DNA of 64,000 bases from Voacanga thouarsii (taxonomy: Eukaryota > Streptophyta > Magnoliopsida > Gentianales > Apocynaceae): contig JANUWF010002285.1 in the NCBI GenBank assembly GCA_026120185.1, forward strand, positions 806,001-870,000, written 5' to 3'. Positions 59,931-64,000 of this stretch are shown in pieces. The notes below the pieces were generated by a model that made no database searches, was not told where the DNA came from, and worked only from the letters and a program-made list of their open reading frames with translations. Position numbers and translations under genes: made by a program. Every line of letters starts with the position of its first letter. The first letter of the stretch is position 1.

Positions 59931-60054
59931 TGGGCCCCGTATTTTGCCCAACACGTGAGTTTGGAATAGTGGTATCATCTCCTTTTGAGAACTTCATCAG
60001 GAAATTCGAAAATTGCAAAAAATTTTGAAATGTTAAAACGTGTTTTTTCCCGCC
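59931..60054 (+). promoter_or_regulatory. H2A.Z promoter motifs: site II, G-box, E2F
   Basis: TGGGCC (59931-59936) is a site II/TCP-type element, CACGTG (59952-59957) a G-box, and TTTCCCGC (60046-60053) a full match to the plant E2F consensus TTTSSCGC. These occur in promoters of S-phase and proliferation genes. All lie upstream of the likely transcript start, so the proximal promoter seems to have been captured with the gene. Activity is inferred. Confidence 0.6.
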
Positions 60055-60183
60055 AAATAGGAGGCTCCATATTCAAAAACCCAAGACGAAATCCAAATCG
60101 CAATAAATTTCAAAGAAAGAACCATTCGTAGGCTTTCAATTATATCTCACCTGCTCTCATCTTCCTAGTTTCCTAGCTTTCAG

Positions 60184-60334
60184 GTAAAAAGATCATTGTT
60201 TCGCAGGTATTTCCCCCGTTCTGGGTCTGGTTCACTGTAGTGCTCATGCTTCTTGGTCATGACAGAACGTATTTTTCATGGTAATTTTGGGGACTTTGAA
60301 TTTTTTTTTTCTTTTTGGTCATTCTGTTTTACAG
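60184..60334 (+). other. 5'UTR intron of captured H2A.Z
   Basis: Donor CAG|GTAAAA at 60184 (a second possible donor CAG|GTATTT at 60207), T-rich tract and acceptor TTACAG ending at 60334, 17 bases before the ATG. Its presence means the gene was captured as genomic DNA and not as a cDNA. Confidence 0.6.
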
Positions 60335-60351
60335 AGATTTAGTGTAGTGAA

Positions 60352-61377
60352 ATGGCTGGAAAAGGTGGAAAGGGGCTTTTAGCTGGAAAAACCACTGCAG
60401 CGGCAACAACTAGCAAAGAAAAGGCCGATTTCACGGTCGTCCAGAGCCGGTCTTCAGGTATTTACAAAATATCTCGACGTTTTTCTTGTCAAGTGACATA
60501 GATCTGGCAGAATTATAGAATGTGAAAAGTGTTTTTTTTTTTGGGGGGGGGGGGTTCTGAATTGATGTTTGTAGGGTTTTACGATGTCGCTCACAAATGT
60601 TTGAATTTGGGGATCTAGAGTTGTAACATAGATGCAATGGTTTCTCAGTGTTTTTTTTTTTTTTAATGGTTTTGGAGTTTTCTTTGTGCAATTGTTAGCG
60701 TGCTAAAACTCCCCATGGCTTTACTAGTAGGTCGTATTGCATTGACCTCAATCTTAATGTGTGCGATAGATGCTGCTTATATCTTGTGTTATCGCCATGA
60801 TTTTGCATAGCTAAAGGCAGCTAATTCGTGTGATGGGTATTGCTTCTTGCCTGGTTTATTTTCTCCTAAAGTTATTATTAGGCATAAATTGGGCACTATC
60901 GGCGATTCATTTACTGTCCTTTTCCAGATTCTAAATTTTGAATGTACATTCAGATCTGTAATCTGCTTACTATTGTTTTTCAATCCTCAAGATTTTCTCT
61001 TTTTTCCTGATGAAGCCTTCTGGGAATTTAGTTTCATCATATGTTTTTAACTGTTTCATTTGATTTTGCTAGAGGGACTTTTAGTTTCCAGTGGTCAAAT
61101 TCATCGCCAACTAAAGTCGAGAACCTCTGCTCATGGGAGAGTTGGGGCTACTGCTTCTGTTTATTCAGCTGCTATCCTTGAATATCTTACAGCTGAGGTG
61201 CTTGAACTGGCTGGAAATGCTACCACGGATTTGAAAGTAAAGAGAATTACTCCCAGACACTTGCAGCTGGCTATTCATGGAGATGAACTGGATACACTCA
61301 TCAAAGGAACCACAGCTGGTGGTGGTGTGATTCCTCACATTCACAAGTCCCTCATCAACAATACCACTAAAGAATGA
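60352..61377 (+). pseudogene. H2A.Z: Captured histone H2A.Z gene with two compensating frameshifts
   Basis: Exon 1 is 60352-60457 (MAGKGGKGLLAGKTTAAA...); the intron has donor CAG|GT at 60458 and acceptor TTTTAG ending at 61084; exon 2 is 61085-61377, ending LINNTTKE. H2A.Z marks include [50 protein letters not shown] and [12 protein letters not shown]. Spliced length is 132 aa, near the usual 134-138. The codons CGG TCG TCC AGA GCC GGT CTT CAG at the end of exon 1 spell the family's RSSRAGLQ in the wrong frame. Exon 2 starts TTTCCAGTGGTCAA, one G short of the family's FPVG codons. The shifts cancel, so about 14 residues at the start of the histone fold are rewritten. One Glu of GDEELD is lost and RGD reads HGD. 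An alternative acceptor at 61072 adds four codons in frame. Probably a non-functional copy, but the frame is open. Confidence 0.85.
60458..61084 (+). other. Coding intron of captured H2A.Z, 627 bp
   Basis: Donor CTTCAG|GTATTT, acceptor CTTTTAG|TTTCCA, placed between the AGLQ and FPVG codons of the ancestral frame. It contains a run of G (about 60542-60553) and long T runs. ORFs inside it (60431-60691, 60789-60983, 60847-61050) are intron readings. Confidence 0.75.
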
Positions 61378-61534
61378 ATTCTTTGTCTTTAACTTGAATT
61401 TCTGTTAACTGATGAACCCTGTTTAATTTGTGACTGTTGGTGTGTAGTCTAGTTTTGTAGACCTTTTTGATACTATATTTTGTTTCTAATATTTTGTAAT
61501 GTTACACATTTGATTAGGATTATTAAATATACTA

Positions 61535-62190
61535 TTATTTTTGTCTCTAAAATAAAATTGCATATTTTTGTCTTTATGTTGTATCAAAGTAGAGTCAGAG
61601 TAAAGATGAAAAAATGGTCTCCAAGATAGTGATGGACAAATTGGTTTTCAATTTTTGTTTTTAAATACAGATAAAAGATAATTTTGATTGGTTTAAAAAA
61701 TTTGTTTTTAAATTGAGTCAAAATAATAACAAAAATTGGTCTCTATATTAAAGACAAGATATTTCAAATCCATCTCTAATCAATGGTGAAAGAATTGGTC
61801 TTCATTTTTTTGTTTCTAAATAGAGACAAAATTATTTTAGTTGGTCTAAAAAAATTGTCTCCAAAAAGAGTTAAAATAGCGACAAAAAGTTTGTTTCTAT
61901 TTTAGAGATGAAATATTTTATATCTATTTTTAAATTAGAGATGAAAATTTTGACTCTAATGGAGCATTGATTTTTTTTTTTTGACCTGATAATTTAGAGA
62001 TATATATCAGTATTTTAGAGATGAATTATTTCCATTTCTAAATTTTAGCGACCAATATTTCTATTCGTCTCTAATTAGATATGCCATGTTTAGCTATAAA
62101 ACCCAATTCGTCTCTGTTTTGTCTCTAAATCCAATTTAGAGATGAAATTTGGCATTTAGAGATGAATTTTGTCCTCTAAATAGCTGTTTT
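61535..62190. repeat. CACTA right subterminal repeat zone
   Basis: TTTGTCTCTAAA / TTAGAGATGAAA words in both orientations, more diverged than at the left end. They begin about 160 bases after the H2A.Z stop codon, so the captured segment includes a short 3' flank (61378-61534). Confidence 0.75.
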
Positions 62191-62199
62191 CTCGTAGTG

Positions 62200-63810
62200 G
62201 TTGAGTGCAAGTAGAAAATGTTCTTCACACATGTTATGTGACAAAATGACTATTTAACTTGCACAAATGTGTTTCATTCCATATTTAATGATAAACTTTG
62301 GTAATTATGATTTCTTTGATTTGATGGAATGATAAATGTTCTCTAAACATGTTGAGGCACGTTATTTTGAAATTCTTAAATTTATTTCTTTTATGAATTT
62401 TGAATTTTGAATTTTATTGAATAAACTTCCCTTTGGTCACGGATGTGCATAATTTACGTAAATATCCTCATGGAACATTTTCTTACTAAACAAGGTTCCT
62501 TTTGGCTATGAGTATTTGAAAATTACGTAAATGCCCTTAAGGAATGGTTTTTATCTCGTGAAGGACATTTTATCCTTCAACGCTACAATTTTCGAGAATG
62601 AATTCTCAATATGGAATCAACGTTTGGAAAATGACATTTTAGCCTCGAAATGATTTTCTTAACGCTCGGGTATGAGCTTGTGTTTTGGAAAAGACAATAT
62701 TATGGGAAAATGGTTAGATTTTGGAAATATTAAGCCGTGTTGAGACATTACATTGATCTCTGGCTTTGTGCTATATGATTCTTGAGTATTCAAATGGACT
62801 ATACACTTATATTAACTTGCATGGATTTGAGAATGTTATCCGGTTGTTGGCCACCTCCAGATTGTAATCTCTTTCTATATGAGGTGTCAGTATTTGATGT
62901 TTAGTCATTCTTAACTAGCAACATGTTTTCCCAAAGTGAAAACAGATGACAGGCGTGGGACACTCGGGCCGTAGGGCAGGCCATGACAATGGTCATAGTG
63001 TGATAGCTGATGGTGTACGCAGTAGGCTAATCATGCTTTGTTATGATCATAGGACTAGTGTTCCTATGGTGTTGACACAGTTGGACTAATGTTCCTTTCA
63101 ATTAGATAGGACAAGTGCCTATTCGTGATTAATATGAGATTGCAATGTGAATTTGAATACAGAAATCGTATTTTGAAAATATGGTATGATTTATGATTAA
63201 AAAGTTCAATACTAATGATATAAATAGTGCTATGTTTCTATGTGTTATTATAATGGCATACATTCCCAAAAAGGAAGGAAACTAAACATGGGGCATTGGT
63301 TTTCAATAACTCATGTTTTTTCCCAAAAGTGCATGAACTCTTTTGACAATCGTTGGCAAGGTTGTTCTAACTACAATATTTTAAGAGTTGATATCAATAG
63401 AAAATTACAAGAAAACCCATTTGTCTATTTCTAAAGAAAAATATTAGCACACATGGGGCTCATTGAGTGATTTTTCACTCACACCAGTATATTTATTCTG
63501 TTTTTTTAGGAGCCAAAATTGAGAGCCGATGTTCTTGAAGACAATACTCTACTTTGGGCTCGGGAACACTACACTTTAGTACAAATAGTATTTATAGCCG
63601 TACTGTGCAGGTTATTGTAAGTTATGATGTGCCCATTTTTGAGATGTATATGATTGTATATGCTTTTGAACAGTTTTACTATTGTTGGTATTGTACTTAC
63701 TTTTTTTTGTCGGCTTTTATTGTTATAAATACCTCTTGTCTGGAAGATCAGACCGGGCGACATACCACAAAAGCCAGGCCCACTACAACATGGAAAGGTG
63801 GGGTGTTACA
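62200..63810 (+). repeat. Gypsy element D 3' LTR, second piece
   Basis: Resumes with the GTT duplication and ends GGTGGGGTGTTACA at 63810, the same type of terminus as the other long LTRs. With 48387-50357 the LTR would be about 3.58 kb. No gene; ORFs at 63240-63434 and 63569-63763 are not supported. Confidence 0.78.
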
Positions 63811-64000
63811 CCACCTCCCTAGGACACCAGGTCTTCGGTCTAAGACATCAAAAGTAGCTTCTAGACGACCTAGGGGTAGTCTTGTTTCTGTCCAATCTCT
63901 TCCATTTTTCTCCTCTTTCCTTCCTTTTCATCCTTATTCATCTCCAATTGATATTTTTCATTTCCTAAGCAAAAATAAGGTAGAAAAAGATGTGGTGAGT
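63811..64000. other. Right flank, nothing recognised
   Basis: 190 bases after the D LTR terminus, starting CCACCTCCCTAGG. No ORF or repeat that I can name. Confidence 0.5.

Larger units (their letters stand above)
50358..62199 (+). mobile_element. Non-autonomous CACTA (En/Spm) transposon carrying a captured H2A.Z gene, 11.8 kb
   Basis: Left end CACTATGGAAAAACTGGG and, on the minus strand, right end CACTACGAGAAAACAGCT; 20 of the first 26 bases agree. The ends are flanked by a GTT duplication. Both ends have subterminal zones full of GAGAC/GTCTC words (50380-51340 and 61535-62190). No transposase reading frame is visible, so it would need one in trans. Cargo from left to right: a 152-bp tandem array split by solo LTR E, an AT-rich stretch, and a histone H2A.Z gene. 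Without solo LTR E and its duplication the element is about 7.5 kb. Alternative: the two ends could come from two elements, but the matching duplication and flanking LTR argue against it. Confidence 0.85.

Noticed and set aside
61060..61377. H2A.Z as an intronless 105-codon ORF with a TTG start
   Set aside because: Exon 1 with MAGKGGKG, a clear donor and acceptor, and a 5'UTR intron upstream explain the gene better; the residues before GLLV come from intron sequence.
60352..61377. H2A.Z as a normal host gene in place
   Set aside because: It lies between CACTA ends with a matching GTT duplication, has two frameshifts and a rewritten start of the histone fold, and is surrounded only by transposon sequence.

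Overview
The window is a block of plant nuclear DNA, almost certainly from a eudicot. It is intergenic heterochromatin built of nested transposable elements. The evidence is chromodomain-type Ty3/gypsy and Angela-like Ty1/copia polyproteins, initiator-Met-tRNA primer sites, a CACTA transposon and a plant-type histone H2A.Z sequence. I cannot name the species. No intact host gene is visible, and every element coding region carries stops, frameshifts or deletions.

Layout. (1) 1-2497, minus strand: a gag-only gypsy derivative (family B). (2) 2498-28244, minus strand, resuming at 43973-46254: family A, a long-LTR chromodomain gypsy element arranged head to tail as LTR - internal - LTR - internal. 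Its middle LTR is 5140-9632 and its upstream LTR (27409-46254) is split by other insertions. (3) 14681-27010: a Ty1/copia element inserted in the A leader, itself carrying a solo gypsy LTR (F, 16555-19767). (4) 28245-43972: family B again, plus strand, as a tandem array of LTR-plus-internal units of about 1.73 kb, interrupted by a one-sided gypsy fragment (C, 29676-35110). (5) 46255-63810: an old gypsy element D, plus strand, whose 3' LTR is split by a CACTA transposon (50358-62199). (6) 63811-64000: nothing recognised.

The CACTA element is the most interesting object. It has CACTA/TAGTG termini, a perfect GTT target duplication, palindromic GTCTC subterminal repeats, an internal array of about 152 bp units (split by solo LTR E, 52350-56703) and, near its right end, a captured histone H2A.Z gene with promoter motifs, a 5'UTR intron and a coding intron. 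Two frameshifts of opposite sign in that gene cancel each other, so the frame stays open although the start of the histone fold is rewritten.

A second unusual feature lies in family A. Between primer site and gag, both copies carry a decayed extra ORF with a basic start, a Pro/Gln-rich stretch and two motifs that look like SUMO-interacting motifs (IIDLFTDSEDE and VINLTTDSDDS).

Inferred order of insertion: D first; A into D and CACTA into the D LTR; copia and B into A; C into B; solo LTRs F and E into copia and CACTA. The insertions of copia, F, E and CACTA are supported by target-site duplications read directly from the sequence.
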